Assembly (NCBI GenBank): GCA_963576735.1
Contig: OY755181.1
Location: 3,782,001 to 3,846,000 of the forward strand
Direction of reading: 5' to 3'
Length of the DNA stretch: 64,000 bases
Source of the DNA: Bedellia somnulentella
Lineage: Eukaryota > Arthropoda > Insecta > Lepidoptera > Bedelliidae
Shown here: piece by piece, positions 31,207 through 41,411 of the stretch
Position numbering within the stretch: position 1 is the stretch's first letter
How the letters are laid out: the number at the start of each line of letters is the position of its first letter
Made by a program: the position numbers and the translations under genes
Notes under the pieces: generated by a model
What the model saw: only the letters and a program-made list of their open reading frames with translations
Told to the model about the DNA's origin: nothing
Database searches by the model: none

Positions 31207-31625
31207 TGTATTATAAATAAGACAGTTTAGATGTTTAGATTTTTGTGTGTTTGAGGTAAAAAGACTTCTCAATTCATATACATTATGTATGCCGTGTAGT
31301 GCCGGCTTAGAATGTCGCTACCCCTTTCTATCCACGGGTGTCGTAAGAGGTTACTAAGGGTATTGGGGCTTTTATTGGATTTTTGGTCTATGCGGTTTGA
31401 GATCCATCCCCAAAAACCTTTATTTTACCGCCTTTTCCCCACTCAACTTCCAAAAGTGGCTGAAGAATTTATAATTCCTTGGCTCTGGCTACCCTTTCTA
31501 GGGAATTATAGCCGTGAGTATATGTATGTATGTATATGAATGAAATTTAGCAGAATGCTAAATGCTGCTAAGCATAGGATACTTTTTATCCCGGAAAAAA
31601 TATTCATTAAAATATTTTGTAGGCT
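31207..31625 (-). repeat. Dispersed repeat D, interrupted by SINE A10
   Basis: Left part (GTTTAGATTTTTGTGTGTTTGAGG) and right part (TATATGAATGAAATTTAGCA, ATACTTTTTATCCCGGA) match the continuous copy at 42893-43175 in the same order. A10 sits between them, so it inserted into an older D copy. Confidence 0.6.
31294..31536 (+). repeat. SINE family A copy A10
   Basis: Full-length: GTGTAGTGCCGGCTTAGAAT through CTCTGGCTACCCTTTCTAGG to TATAGCCGTGAGTATATGTA(TGTA)n. Confidence 0.95.
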
Positions 31626-31833
31626 ATAAATTCCTAGAAGGGGTAGCCAGAGCTAAGGAATTAGAAGCTCCTCAGCCAATTTTGGAAAGTTGTGTGGGGA
31701 AAAGATGGTAAAATAAAGGTCTCCAACCACATCGCCCAAAAATCCCTTCATAGCCCCAATACCGTAAGTCGCCTCTTACGTACACCCACCGGAAGAAATG
31801 GGGTAGTGCTATTCTAAGCCGACACTACACAGC
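31622..31833 (-). repeat. SINE family A copy A11
   Basis: Minus copy, well conserved from GGCTATAAATTCCTAGAAGG to TTCTAAGCCGACACTACACA. It lacks the terminal microsatellite and the GGTTTTTGGTGATGGG block. Confidence 0.9.
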
Positions 31834-32030
31834 ATTATATGTAATATGTATAATATGTCTGTATACATTTATTTATTTTATTTATTTACTTATTTATTTG
31901 TCTTAAAATACAGTTTTTACAGGTAGTGTCATGTAATTATAAGTTATAATTTATAAGTTAACAATAAAATAGTTTGCAATACAGTAAAAACTATACCTTT
32001 TTTACAATAACAAGAGAAGTAAAATATACA

Positions 32031-32400
32031 GCGACATGATAGTCCAGTGGGTAGAACGCCCGCCCGAAAAACAGAAGGGCGTGAGTTTCAATTCTGGGAC
32101 GGGCCTACACCAATTTGTCTTTTCTAAAGTCATATGTGTGGTTAATTTATCATGGTTGCTAACGGTGAGGGAAAACATCGTGAGGAAACCCACATGGCTG
32201 AGTTATACTTAGTCATGTGACAGTGTATTCGTACAAAACGGCGATAGGCCTGCCCCCAATCACGTGAGTACACTGTCTAAGCAAAACGTGGGTACCTTCT
32301 TTGGAAACTAGATGGCGCTTGCCTTGTGAGTTCAGGAGTATTGGTACCTCTGCCAACCCCTTCGGGGATAAACGGCGTGAACGTTTATGTTATGTTATGT
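32031..32400 (+). repeat. SINE family B, full length, 10-bp TSD
   Basis: 370 bp with AAAATATACA on both sides (32021-32030 and 32401-32410), which fixes its ends. tRNA-like head GCGACATGATAGTCCAGTGG with an imperfect B box (GAGTTTCAATTCTGGG), long body, then CTCTGCCAACCCCTTCGGGG, GGCGTGAACGTTTATG and a (TTATG)n tail. Confidence 0.95.
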
Positions 32401-32448
32401 AAAATATACAAGTGAGTGTGAATGACGTATGAATTTTAATAATTTAAT

Positions 32449-32699
32449 ACATACATACATATACCCTTAAAGGGTTATAAATCCCTTAAAGGGGTAGCCA
32501 GAGCTAAGGAATTAGAGATTCCTTAGCCACTTTTGGAAGTTGTGTGGGGAAAAGATTGTGAAATAAAGTTTGTTGGTGATGGGTCTCCAACCGCGTCGCC
32601 CAAAAATCCCTTAAAATCCCCAATACCGTTAGTCGCCTCTTACGTACACCCACTGGAAGATATGGGGTAGTGCTATTCTAAGCCGACACTAAACAGCAC
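32449..32699 (-). repeat. SINE family A copy A12
   Basis: Starts with TACATACATACATATACCC and ends TTCTAAGCCGACACTAAACA. Inserted 49 bp downstream of the B copy. Confidence 0.9.
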
Positions 32700-32722
32700 A
32701 TAAAATAGCTAAGAATTTAATG

Positions 32723-32775
32723 TGCTGCGTAGTGTCGGCCTAGAATAGCACTATCCTATTTTAACCTGTGGGTGA
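32723..32775 (+). repeat. SINE family A head fragment A13
   Basis: GCTGCGTAGTGTCGGCCTAG and CACTATCCTATTTTAACCTG correspond to the first 50 bp only. It is truncated at the 3' side, unusual for a retroposon, so a later deletion is likely. Confidence 0.7.
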
Positions 32776-33740
32776 TCGTTTAGTTTAACAACTAAAGTGT
32801 TTTTTACCCTTATAGTAAGAAGCAAAGTTTCATCGAACAAGGTATTAATAAGAGAAACAAAATAAGTATAATTTAAGATATTCTGGTCAATACGTCAAAC
32901 CAAAAACCCATTCAATGGCAAGCAATATCCAAAAAAATAGTTTCGCTATAGAGTTAACGAAAAATATATTTTTTTATAAAAAGATTTTTAAGCACACGAA
33001 TGGAACCCGCTCTTACAGGATACCCCGAATTTCAGATTCATAAATTCCTAGTTCCTTTTGAAATTCGCAAAAATTTTAATGATGAACTGAATTATCGCTT
33101 ATGAATAGTTACCATTAAACCTAATTGTAAAAGTTTTTCTGTTTGCTCTCAGTTAAACGAAAATTCACTTACTGAATGATATCATTCTAGGCTTAAATGC
33201 TGTAGCGGTAAGACTAAAAATTTCATAAAAAAATTTAACAAAATCCAAAACCACTTACGTACGAAAATGCATGAGCTCAAAAATATTGGCCTTTTTCGAC
33301 AATTATAGAAATAACTCAAAACGTTATAAAATAAAAGCTGATGAAAAATTCCACTGTGAACGAACGCTTAAGTTTAATGGACCACTAAAAATATATGTTC
33401 CCATTTGTCACGGAATATTTTCTTTGACGCAGTTTTATATATTTATTTGTATATTGTGACTTTTTCTACTTTATCTATAAAGATTAATAGCAAACCATTA
33501 GCAGCAGCCTAATGACTTTTAATGATGTTATCGATATACCTAAATGCGATGTAATTTCGCCCATCTTAGCGTCACGCCACATTGAGCTTACAAAGCTGTT
33601 TATGTGTAAGTTTTAAGACTTACTTAATAAAGTTTAAGTTATATTAACTTTGGTATAAGTTATATCATATCCATTTATTTGATTCGATACCGCTCTTATA
33701 TAACATAAGAAAGCTTTTCAAAAAAAAATGCAACTACTAT
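32776..33740. other. Non-coding, nothing recognised
   Basis: A 62-codon frame at 33271-33459 has no recognisable features. No gene is supported. Confidence 0.35.
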
Positions 33741-34720
33741 CAAGTGCTATTAGATGCTAAGTATCTGGGGCACGGTAGTGCCCCCGCCGAGACGAGCCAA
33801 GCGAAGCCCACGGGCACTACCTACCTTTTCTCGAAGCGCTTCGTCGTTTTTTTGAACCCTCATAACTTGGATTTGGATTTTGCTAGATCAACAAAATTTT
33901 CGGGATATATTGTCAATAGCGGACCTATTGAACATATAAAATTTTAATTACATTAGCTTTTATACTTCATATTTTATTTATATCTAAAAAACGCTGATTT
34001 CGTCACTGACTCACTGATGATCATCAAAATTCTTAGGGTATTTCCTAATGTATGTATGTTAATGTATGTTCAAAATTCTTAGGGTATTTCCTAGTGTAGG
34101 TATGTTAATGTATGTTCAAAATTCTTAGGATATTTCCTAATGTAGGTATGTCCTAGAAAGTTGAAACTTTGTATGTAAGCTAGTATTAGCACACAAACAA
34201 CAATTTATAAAAATTCGGTATGCAAAGTTTTATAAAAGTGATGCTGATAACAAAACCATTTCGAGATATTATGTTTTTAAACAATATTTTCTTGAAATCA
34301 AATGAAATAAAGCTAAGATGACTGTTATTTTATCAAAAAACCGTAACAGTGTTTGACCTTCAATGTTATTTCAATGACATTCGTTTTTGCAGTTTATTAA
34401 TAAAATATCGAGAATCATAGTTTTGTTTAGAATAATATCGTAATAATTTCATTTGAGATCACAAACTCGTGAAAAGTTTTGCAGTCAGCAACATTTTTAT
34501 TAAACATTTCACTTCATTTGCATGTCGCTACATGATTCTGTCAATCGATGACGTCATTAAGTACAAAAATCGAACAATCTTAAAAAATCATAACTTTCAA
34601 ATTAGTAATTTTAAATGAAAAATATTCAAATTAGTCTTTTATTTTCGGGTTTTCTATCAAATAAAAATATCCAATAAATACAATAAAAAAACTTTGCATA
34701 CCGAATTGAAACTTTCATCC
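33741..34720 (+). repeat. Probable dispersed repeat region with 46-bp tandem array
   Basis: Contains a GC-richer block (GCACGGTAGTGCCCCCGCCG, AGCGAAGCCCACGGGCACTA, CTCGAAGCGCTTCGTCG), then TTCGTCACTGACTCACTGAT, the tandem array, and TAGAAAGTTGAAACTTTGTA. The combination is familiar from moth and butterfly repeats, but I cannot name the class or give its ends. Confidence 0.45.
34024..34151 (+). repeat. 46-bp tandem repeat, about 2.8 copies
   Basis: Units start at 34024, 34070 and 34116 with TCAAAATTCTTAGG-TATTTCC. The third unit is partial. Few mismatches between units. Confidence 0.9.
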
Positions 34721-34810
34721 CCTAACCCCTTAAACTAGGGGATGGGAGTTTGTATGAGACCTGTAATTTTCAATTTTGACGCTAGAGGTCTAATCTGATC
34801 TAAAACTTGA

Positions 34811-34814
34811 TATG

Positions 34815-34846
<32 letters not shown>

Positions 34847-34894
34847 ACAACCGGCCATATATATATATATATATATATATATGGCCGGTCGTTA
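34811..34894. repeat. (TA)n with perfect 40-bp palindrome
   Basis: 34850-34889 is a perfect palindrome: ACCGGCC, (AT)13, GGCCGGT. It extends to 34845-34894 with one mismatch. A second (TA)n lies just upstream (34819-34846). Confidence 0.9.
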
Positions 34895-35563
34895 CTACAA
34901 GAACTATTGTACAACACAAAAGTAATGAAAAGTGAATTAATTTTTCACCTTACACCGATGTGAATGTTGCGAAATGGCCAAGCCACATGTTTTGACTAAG
35001 GTGTAGAGTTTGTGAAGTTAGGCCTTGCAGAGTTAGGGTGTGTAGTGTTAGAAGCTGGGCTCTACATGAGATCTGATAACTTTTTGACTCTGCTAGTCAT
35101 ATGGGCTCGTCATGGAAAAATTTTAATAAAAATGTTTTTGGTGGGATATACATTTCTTAAGCCACAAAAAATAATTTTGACCCAGTGTTTATGGTAGAAT
35201 TTAAAAAAAAGGTAGGTATATTCTCTCATAATAAAAAGTTCACACACGTTCAATGTATGTATTTTATTAATCTAACAAACTGAAAGTCAAAGTTACACGG
35301 TTGAAAAATCAAGGAAAAAACAGCGTTATCATTCTACAGCCCCCATATAATATTGCGCCTAATTTATAAGTACATCAAATGCCATATTTTGTCGTAGCAT
35401 AAACATGAATCTGTTCATAGGAGTCAGCGAGTTTAAAATTAATGTAGAGAAACGATATTTACTAAAATGTTATTTCCAATTCTATATAAAGAATAAAAAA
35501 AGATTTTCACCCGCACTAAGCCAGAGCGTGGCCTGTGAAACTATGGCCCAATCAACCTATAAA
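34895..35563. other. Non-coding, nothing certain
   Basis: CCGCACTAAGCCAGAGCGTGG at 35513-35533 resembles a motif also near 52195 and common in Lepidoptera LINE-tail DNA. Otherwise nothing. Confidence 0.35.
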
Positions 35564-35866
35564 AGAGGGTTATTACTAATAAATAAAGAAAAGCAAAATT
35601 TCGACATAGGCGGGAATCGAACCCGCGACCTCGGGTATACGCCCCCGTCGCTCTGCCAATTGAGCTACCGTGTCAATGGCTGCCAGTGCGAAATTCTTCT
35701 ATCCTTTATTTTTTTTACACGTTTTAGTAGTGTTTGCGTTTCCTACCTCCGATTTTTTTACTAATTCGGAAGGCCACTTCCCTTATTATTTATTTTTCCT
35801 TTATTTATTCTTTATTTATTAGTAATAATCCCCACATGAGGTTTTCATGAGCAAAAAGCTTTAAAT
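35564..35866 (-). repeat. Repeat family C copy 1, carrying a tRNA-Tyr-like segment
   Basis: Bounded by inverted copies of TTATTACTAATAAATAAAGA (left 35567-35587; right complement at about 35808-35835). Next to the left boundary lies a tRNA-like segment, followed by TTCTATCCTTTATTTTTTTT, GTTTGCGTTTCCTACCTCCG and TTCGGAAGGCCACTTCCC. The right side continues as CCCACATGAGGTTTTCATGA. Confidence 0.65.
35603..35674 (-). other. tRNA-Tyr(GTA)-like segment in repeat C
   Basis: Minus strand: acceptor GACACGG / CTATGTC with one mismatch, D arm TAGCTCAATTGGCAGAGC, T arm GCGGGTTCGATTCCCGC (5 perfect pairs). The anticodon region GGGGGCGTATACCC has one extra G against the 61.7-kb copy, giving an 8-base loop. 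No intron. Non-canonical loop and repeat context argue for a tRNA-derived sequence rather than a working tRNA gene. Confidence 0.6.
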
Positions 35867-35950
35867 CACTTTAAAATACAACAAAATCACAAAAATATAT
35901 TAAAAAATACTAACTGTTTCAAATAAATAAATACGTAAGAGAAGCATTTT

Positions 35951-36222
35951 TGAAGTCAATCTTCTATCCTTTGTTTCTTTTTCACTTTTTAAGTGGTGTT
36001 TGCGTATCCCACCTCCGAATATTTTACAAATTCGGAAGGCCACTTGTCTACCTTTTCAGATAGAATGCAAATGTTGAGAACGCCTAACTATCACATAATT
36101 TGAATGTTTTTTTGTTGTTGAGCGACGGGGGCGTATACCCAAGTAAGTAATTTATTCTTTAATTATTAGTAATAATCCCCACATGAAGTTTTCATGAACA
36201 AAAAAAACATTCAAACTATAAA
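35951..36222 (+). repeat. Repeat family C copy 2, rearranged
   Basis: Body motifs TCTTCTATCCTTTGTTTC, GGTGTTTGCGTATCCCACC, TTCGGAAGGCCACTTGTCTA, AGAATGCAAATGTTGAGAAC. It then fuses to a 21-bp slice of the tRNA-like segment (GAGCGACGGGGGCGTATACCC minus one base, 36119-36139) and to the TTATTAGTAATAATCCCCAC end. Confidence 0.6.
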
Positions 36223-37019
36223 AGAGGGGCTTAAGCCCCTCATTGGGGACGAATATGGGTAGTGGTATATTTATGTGATATACCTATTACAGCATCAGGG
36301 AAAGGTGTATTAATATGGGTGACGATATTAATAAAAAAACAGATATAATACACTGATCGAATTGTTTTAGAACAATTAAAGGTTAGCAAAATATATTTAA
36401 GAAAAATTCACAACACCTATTGAAGCAGATCTTAACCCTTGTAGATAATTATTTATCATTGATAGGATCACAGGCGCTTTTTTAACGGTTATTTAAAATG
36501 GAGATCACTTGGTTTTCTGAATAATTGCCAGAAATATCCAATAACTATGTTTGTTAATTATCTATTCTACGCTAGTTTTATTTCAAGTAAAAGGTATACA
36601 GTGGTAAATACGGAAGGCCAAAAGATAAGCCTAGAACATTTGACACTTGCATTGTGATCCATCATCTTCATTTAAGCATAGTCGTTGTTAAGGTCGTGTT
36701 AGACCCCCGTGAAATGTACCCTCGATCCGTCTACGTCACTGTCTTATTTATCACCGCATGCGGCGGAGGGTTAAGAAATATTTTGCTGAAATTCATACGA
36801 AATGTGTCAGCCAATTGTGATTCACTTTGACGTAATAAATTGGTTTGTAAACATACGACTATGTTTTGCCCAAGTGAAATTCCTCCTTTATTTGCATAGG
36901 CAAGGTTCATTATTTACTGGGATTTGTTTGGAATATTTGTCTCTTGATTTTATACATAATCTTTAAAAAGTGTTTTATTTAAAAAAATACTTCCATCTTT
37001 TTTATTTGATGATTCTACA
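36223..37019. other. Non-coding, nothing recognised
   Basis: No supported gene or repeat end. Confidence 0.35.
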
Positions 37020-37140
37020 CTAAAAAGGCAGGCGTCCGAAGGCTGTAAAAAAAAGAGAATATTTGAAAAGATTGATGAATGTAAATGAAGTTTGAGAGGT
37101 TTTCCTCAATGGGATTTATTGTAATGAGTATGTGTATACA
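37020..37140 (+). pseudogene. RTE LINE 3'-end fragment, degraded
   Basis: AAAAAGGCAGGCGTCCGAAG, AAGATTGATGAATGTAAATG, GAGAGGTTTTCCTCAATGGG and TGAGTATGTGTATACATGTA in the RTE order, with internal losses. Confidence 0.65.
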
Positions 37141-37178
37141 TGTACCGTATGCTATTTAGTGCCGATATGTATTTATAA

Positions 37179-37552
37179 TGTAGCGACATGATAGTCCAGT
37201 GGGTAGAACACCCGCCCGAAAAACAGAAGGGCGTGAGTTCCAATCCTGGGACGGGCCTACACCAATTTGTCTTTTCTAAAGTCATACGTGTGGTTAATTT
37301 ATCATAGTTGCTAACGGTGAGGGAAAACATCGTGAGGAAACCCACATGGCTGAGTTGTACTTAGTTATGTGACTGTGTATTCGTACAAAACGGCGATAGG
37401 CCTGCCCCCTATCACGTGAGTACACTGTCTAAGCAAAACGTGGGTAACTTCTCGGGAAACTAGATGGCGCTTGCCATGTGAGTTCAGGAGTATTGGTACC
37501 TCTGCCAACCCCTTTGGGGATAAACGGCGTGAACGTTTATGTTATATGTTAT
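37179..37552 (+). repeat. SINE family B, full length, 13-bp TSD
   Basis: TATGTATTTATAA flanks both sides (37166-37178 and 37553-37565). Head GCGACATGATAGTCCAGTGG, tail CTCTGCCAACCCCTTTGGGG, GGCGTGAACGTTTATG. Near-identical to the 32-kb copy over most of its length. Confidence 0.95.
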
Positions 37553-37576
37553 TATGTATTTATAACAATAACAACA

Positions 37577-37801
37577 GGGATTGTTAGTAGAGGACGGCCT
37601 CGTAAAACGTTTCTTGACCAGATAGAACACGTTCTTATAAAGGCGGGGGTCCGAAGTGAAAAGAATAAAAGAGCATGTATGAGAAGAATAATGAATGTAA
37701 GGGAAGCAAGAGAGGTTTGTCAAGATCGTACTAAGTGGCGAACGATAGTCTCTGCCTACCCCAATGGGAATAATGGGCGTGAGTATAAGTAAGTATGTAT
37801 T
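37577..37801 (+). pseudogene. RTE LINE 3'-end fragment
   Basis: Encodes VSRGRPRKTFLDQIEHVL, then KNKRACMRRIMNVREAREVC, then IVSAYPNGN, then a GGGCGTGAGTATAAGTAAG tail. About 225 bp, open throughout, 5'-truncated. Confidence 0.9.
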
Positions 37802-38195
37802 TATGTTTTCTAACTTTTTTATATAAACATACACTTCAAGATAGTATAGTATATTGGAGCGCCTAAATTTAATCCACAACAATATTTGTAGGGAACTGAC
37901 AGTTCAGAACAATCTAATATGGTGACATTAGCATTAGCCTTCCCAAGACTCATATACGCTGAACCGGTGTTTGAGAGACGTCACCTCATGAATATGCGTA
38001 GGCGATAATCCTGGGCCGAGAGTAACCGCTTGGCAAAGATCAGAACTTGTACGGGATATCGTTTCACACTAGCTTACTCGATTTAAGGTTTAGGTTATTT
38101 TGTATTTAGAATCATTTACTGGTAATAATACTCTTTGGGTTTTGGTTTTAGTATAGTTATTATTAATTAAATTGTCTGTCCCCAAAAAGTCACAC

Positions 38196-38632
38196 TTCGT
38201 CTTACGATCACCCACAAGTAAAATGGGGTAGTGCTATTTATTATACGCTGACATAAACATAACATAATAACATAAACGTTCACGCCGAATATCCCCGAAG
38301 GGGTTGGCAGAGGAACTAATACTTCTGAACATCACGTGACTTTGTCACCTGGTCACGTTTTGCATGGACAGTGTACTCACGTGATAGGGGGCAGGCCTAT
38401 CGCCGTTTTTTACGAATACACTGTCATATGACTAAGTACAACTCAGCCATGTGGGTTTCCTCACGATGTTTTCCCTCACCGTTAACAACCATGCTAAATT
38501 AACCACACATTATGTCTTTAGAAAAGACAAACTGGTGTAGGCCCGACCCGGGATTTGAACACTAGTCGCTTGCACGTTAACTGGTGTTCTACCCATTGCC
38601 ATTGAGCTATCACGTCGTTGACACTACACAAC
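38196..38632 (-). repeat. SINE family A copy (A26) split by a family B copy
   Basis: CTTACGATCACCCACAAGTA and AATGGGGTAGTGCTATT (38196-38250) and ACACTACACAAC (about 38620-38632) are the two sides of an A head on the minus strand, separated by the B element below. A short GACA lies on both sides of B. Confidence 0.65.
38251..38617 (-). repeat. SINE family B copy, nearly full length
   Basis: Minus copy from ACATAAACATAACATAATAA and CACGCCGAATATCCCCGAAG to the head (GGATTTGAACACTAGTCGC, GAGCTATCACGTCGTTG). It inserted within an A copy. Confidence 0.9.
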
Positions 38633-38710
38633 AATTTAATAAATCAAATTCACAATCAAATTGTTCGAGAAGGAATATAATTGGGATTATATAAACATCT
38701 AACTAGTCTG

Positions 38711-38928
38711 CTGTGTAGTGTCGGCTTAGAATAGGACTACCCAATTTCTTCCGGTGGGTGTACGTAAGAGGCGACTAACGGTATTGGGGCTTTTCAATAT
38801 CACCAACAACCTTTATTTTATCATCTTTTCCCCACTTAACTTTCAAAAAGTGGCTGATGAATTTCTAATTTCTTAGCTCTGGCTACCCCATCTAGGGATT
38901 TATAGCCGTGAGTATATGTACTACTATG
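38711..38928 (+). repeat. SINE family A copy A14, 11-bp TSD defines both ends
   Basis: TAACTAGTCTG precedes (38700-38710) and follows (38929-38939). This fixes the 5' end of the family at CTGTGTAGTGTCGGCTTAG and the length at 218 bp here. The tail is TATAGCCGTGAGTATATGTA. Confidence 0.95.
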
Positions 38929-38939
38929 TAACTAGTCTG

Positions 38940-39559
38940 TATTTATATTTTTTTTTACTGGGGCGGAGTATTGGTTCTTGATTCAATATTACGAAAAAAC
39001 AACTGAATCATTTCTGGGAATTCAAAATATGCTACAAGAATTTCCGACTATTTTATTATTACGGTAACATCCTCAATTTGTGATGATGAGTATGAATGAA
39101 CAATAAAGAGAGAAATCGGATCCGGCCGATTATTATTATTATTCATGAGTTATTTGTAACAATCTTTTATGTTTGCTAATTTTATCATAGATTTTCTTAA
39201 GTATTTGCTCATTTTTATTGCGCGCATTTATATCATTTTACAAATCAGCGGCCAATGAACTGATAGCTGGAGTTTCAGTATTTTATTTAAAGATTTTAAA
39301 CAATAATTTTGCATTCTAACACATCTCTCTTGCTTCTGTCACACCTTTCTCATACAAAGCGTGAATAAAAATGCTTTTATTCTGTTAATGATTTTCTACA
39401 AGACTGATATCCATAAGTTAACTGACATTCTATAAACACACACATAATTACTTCAAACAACCTACATCACATACAACTACCTAGTCACACAAACCTATTA
39501 AAAAATATATACTTAACGCAATACATATAATTAAAAATATATATTATTATTAAGATACC
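38940..39559. other. Non-coding, nothing certain
   Basis: A weak minus-strand RTE-tail resemblance at 39318-39378 (CATCTCTCTTGCTTCTGTCA). Otherwise no recognised feature. Confidence 0.35.
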
Positions 39560-39775
39560 TAGTTATTTAAGCTAATACAATATGTTTAAAAAAGAAAAGA
39601 AGATATCTTTGTTATCTAATGTTTAAATTTAAATGTTTTTTTGTAAATTATTTTAAGGCATTGCAGTGCCCTTACAGGGCTCATGTTACGGCTACTTCTA
39701 TAAATTGTACCACCTATGTATACCACATGAAGCAATAAACGAATATGAATATGAATATGAAGTAAGTAAGTAAGT
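39560..39775 (+). repeat. Possible LINE 3' end with (GAATAT)n (GTAA)n tail
   Basis: CAGTGCCCTTACAGGGCTC hairpin, AATAAACG, then ATGAATATGAATATGAA and AAGTAAGTAAGTAAG. This looks like a LINE 3' UTR with a simple-repeat tail. No coding evidence. Confidence 0.35.
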
Positions 39776-39965
39776 AATATTGGTCTTCAACACTGCTGAT
39801 TGAGAGGCTCTGAGACACGCAGGTTCGGGATGCGGGCTTTTGCCCTGCGATTGTGAAATTTAGTGTTAGTCATAGTTTTAAACAAATTTTGTAAAGGGAA
39901 TGTCAGTACATATTTAAAAAAAAAAATTTTTTTGTTAAATTAGGGATTTGTGAAAAGTGCATTGT

Positions 39966-40229
39966 CAAAAAAATTAAAGGAATATTAAGATGGTTTGGGC
40001 ACAAAGAAAGGATGACTTATGGCAAATTGGTAAAAGAGATTTGTAGATCCAATGTGAAATTAATGTTAGTAGAGGACTATCGCGGAAGACATCTAAATCA
40101 AAAAGAGAGTGTGCCCAAAAAGCCGAGTCTCAAGAATAAAATGGCATGTATGAAAATATTGATGGATATAGACAAAGCAAGAGAGGTTTGCCAGGATCGT
40201 ACAAAGTGGTAATCGATAGTCTCTGCCTA
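39966..40229 (+). pseudogene. RTE LINE 3'-end fragment, frameshifted
   Basis: AAAGGAATATTAAGATGGTT (LRWFG motif), GGTAAAAGAGATTTGTAG, AGTAGAGGACTATCGCGG, AAGCAAGAGAGGTTTGCCAG, TCGATAGTCTCTGCCTA. The frame covers only part (40012-40212). The tail is replaced by a B copy at CTGCCTA. Confidence 0.8.
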
Positions 40230-40562
40230 AAACCTTCACACCGTATATCTCCAAAAACCGCGTGACATGTTTGGACCAGAAGGGCAAGCACGAGCGCTAT
40301 TTTATCGACATGATAACGGTTAGAATGAGATGGCAGTATACGATACTAAGTAAGTGCGTAAGAGATGGCTGCTTTATCCCACGCGATAACTAGTTTAAAC
40401 ACCGCTCGTACTAGCCGGGCTGGTGTTCAGAGATCCCACGTTGTGCTTGGATAGAGTATTCGCGTGTTAGGGGGCCGGCCTATTGGCGATATTTGTAAAA
40501 ATACATTGTCACTTGACTGCATTTAACTAAACCATGTGAGCTTCTCGCCGTTATATTCAAAC
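40230..40562 (-). repeat. SINE family B copy split by a 139-bp MITE
   Basis: Begins AAACCTTCACACCGTATATC (B tail reversed), is interrupted at 40282-40420, and resumes with TGGTGTTCAGAGATCCCACG, GCCGGCCTATTGGCGATAT, CACTTGACTGCATTTAACTA. Old and diverged. Its far end is interrupted by the hAT-like element at 40563. Confidence 0.65.
40282..40420. mobile_element. 139-bp MITE-like insertion
   Basis: Imperfect inverted ends (GGGCAAGCACGAGCG; right end CGCTCGTACTAGCCGGGC). The right 57 bp reappear inverted at 63835-63889. No clear target duplication. Confidence 0.5.
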
Positions 40563-41268
40563 TAGTGATGTAACAAATATTCGCATTTACTTTCGCATTT
40601 GCGAATTTTCGCCTGATTTTTTATATTCGCATTCGCATTCGCGTTCGTGAATATCTTTTGAATAAATTGCGAATAACGAATTGCAAAAACACAAAATGTT
40701 ATGACAATATTAGGTGAATTTAAATGAAACAAAACAGTATTAATATATTTTCTTTTTAATTGGAAAGCGAACTTAACATCTGTTTCTTTTTAGAATTTAC
40801 CTTTTTTGAGTTTATAAATCACAGTTCTCATGACATTATAAAACAAATAATACTGTGTTCATGTTTAGGCAGTCTTATTAAGTAGGTACATAAAGTAGTG
40901 CTTTGATCAGTCTTCGTCTTGCCTACACATACACATACTTTAATAATTATTTAACCTAAAAAAACTTAAAAAAAAACGAATTTTCTACATATGTTGCTTT
41001 ATAAGATTTTGTTTTAAGAAAGAAAAAATCAAATCGTTATTTTCTTTTTAAAAACTAAACAAAATACTGTTAACCTTTTCATTTCTCTCTTCTCTTTCTT
41101 TTCGTTTTTGATTCTCACATTTATTTATTTCTCGGGACGATGATAGACAAACGGCGCCAAATTTGAAACCTGTATATTCGCATTCGCATCCGCATGGGCT
41201 AATATCAACAACAGATATTCGCACTCGTATTCGCGAGTGCTTAAAAACTGACATTTGTTACATCCCTA
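40563..41268. mobile_element. 706-bp non-autonomous hAT-like element, 8-bp TSD
   Basis: ATTCAAAC flanks both sides (40555-40562 and 41269-41276). Ends TAGTGATGTAACAAAT and ATTTGTTACATCCCTA are inverted repeats with one mismatch over 16 bp. Both subterminal zones carry clusters of ATTCGC (about 40578-40655 and 41175-41241). No transposase frame. An 8-bp duplication and TAG-G-TG type ends fit hAT. Confidence 0.9.
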
Positions 41269-41411
41269 ATTCAAACTAAGGTAATATGATGAGTTTTGTA
41301 TCATAATCACAGTATATCAGCTTTTACAACACTCGTAGAAAGTAATGGATTTGTGTTGTGTTGACACTACACAACAAATATTAATATTCATATATTTTAT
41401 ATATCCTTTAA

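Noticed and set aside
33741..34200. CRISPR-like array from the 46-bp spaced repeats
   Set aside because: The units are contiguous tandem copies without spacers, in a eukaryotic repeat context.
35405..35764. 119-aa frame
   Set aside because: It runs through repeat C and its tRNA-like segment, so it is incidental.
37484..37882. 132-aa minus-strand frame
   Set aside because: Antisense shadow of a SINE B tail and an RTE fragment.
41048..41254. 68-aa minus-strand frame
   Set aside because: It lies within the ATTCGC clusters of the hAT-like element. Composition-driven.
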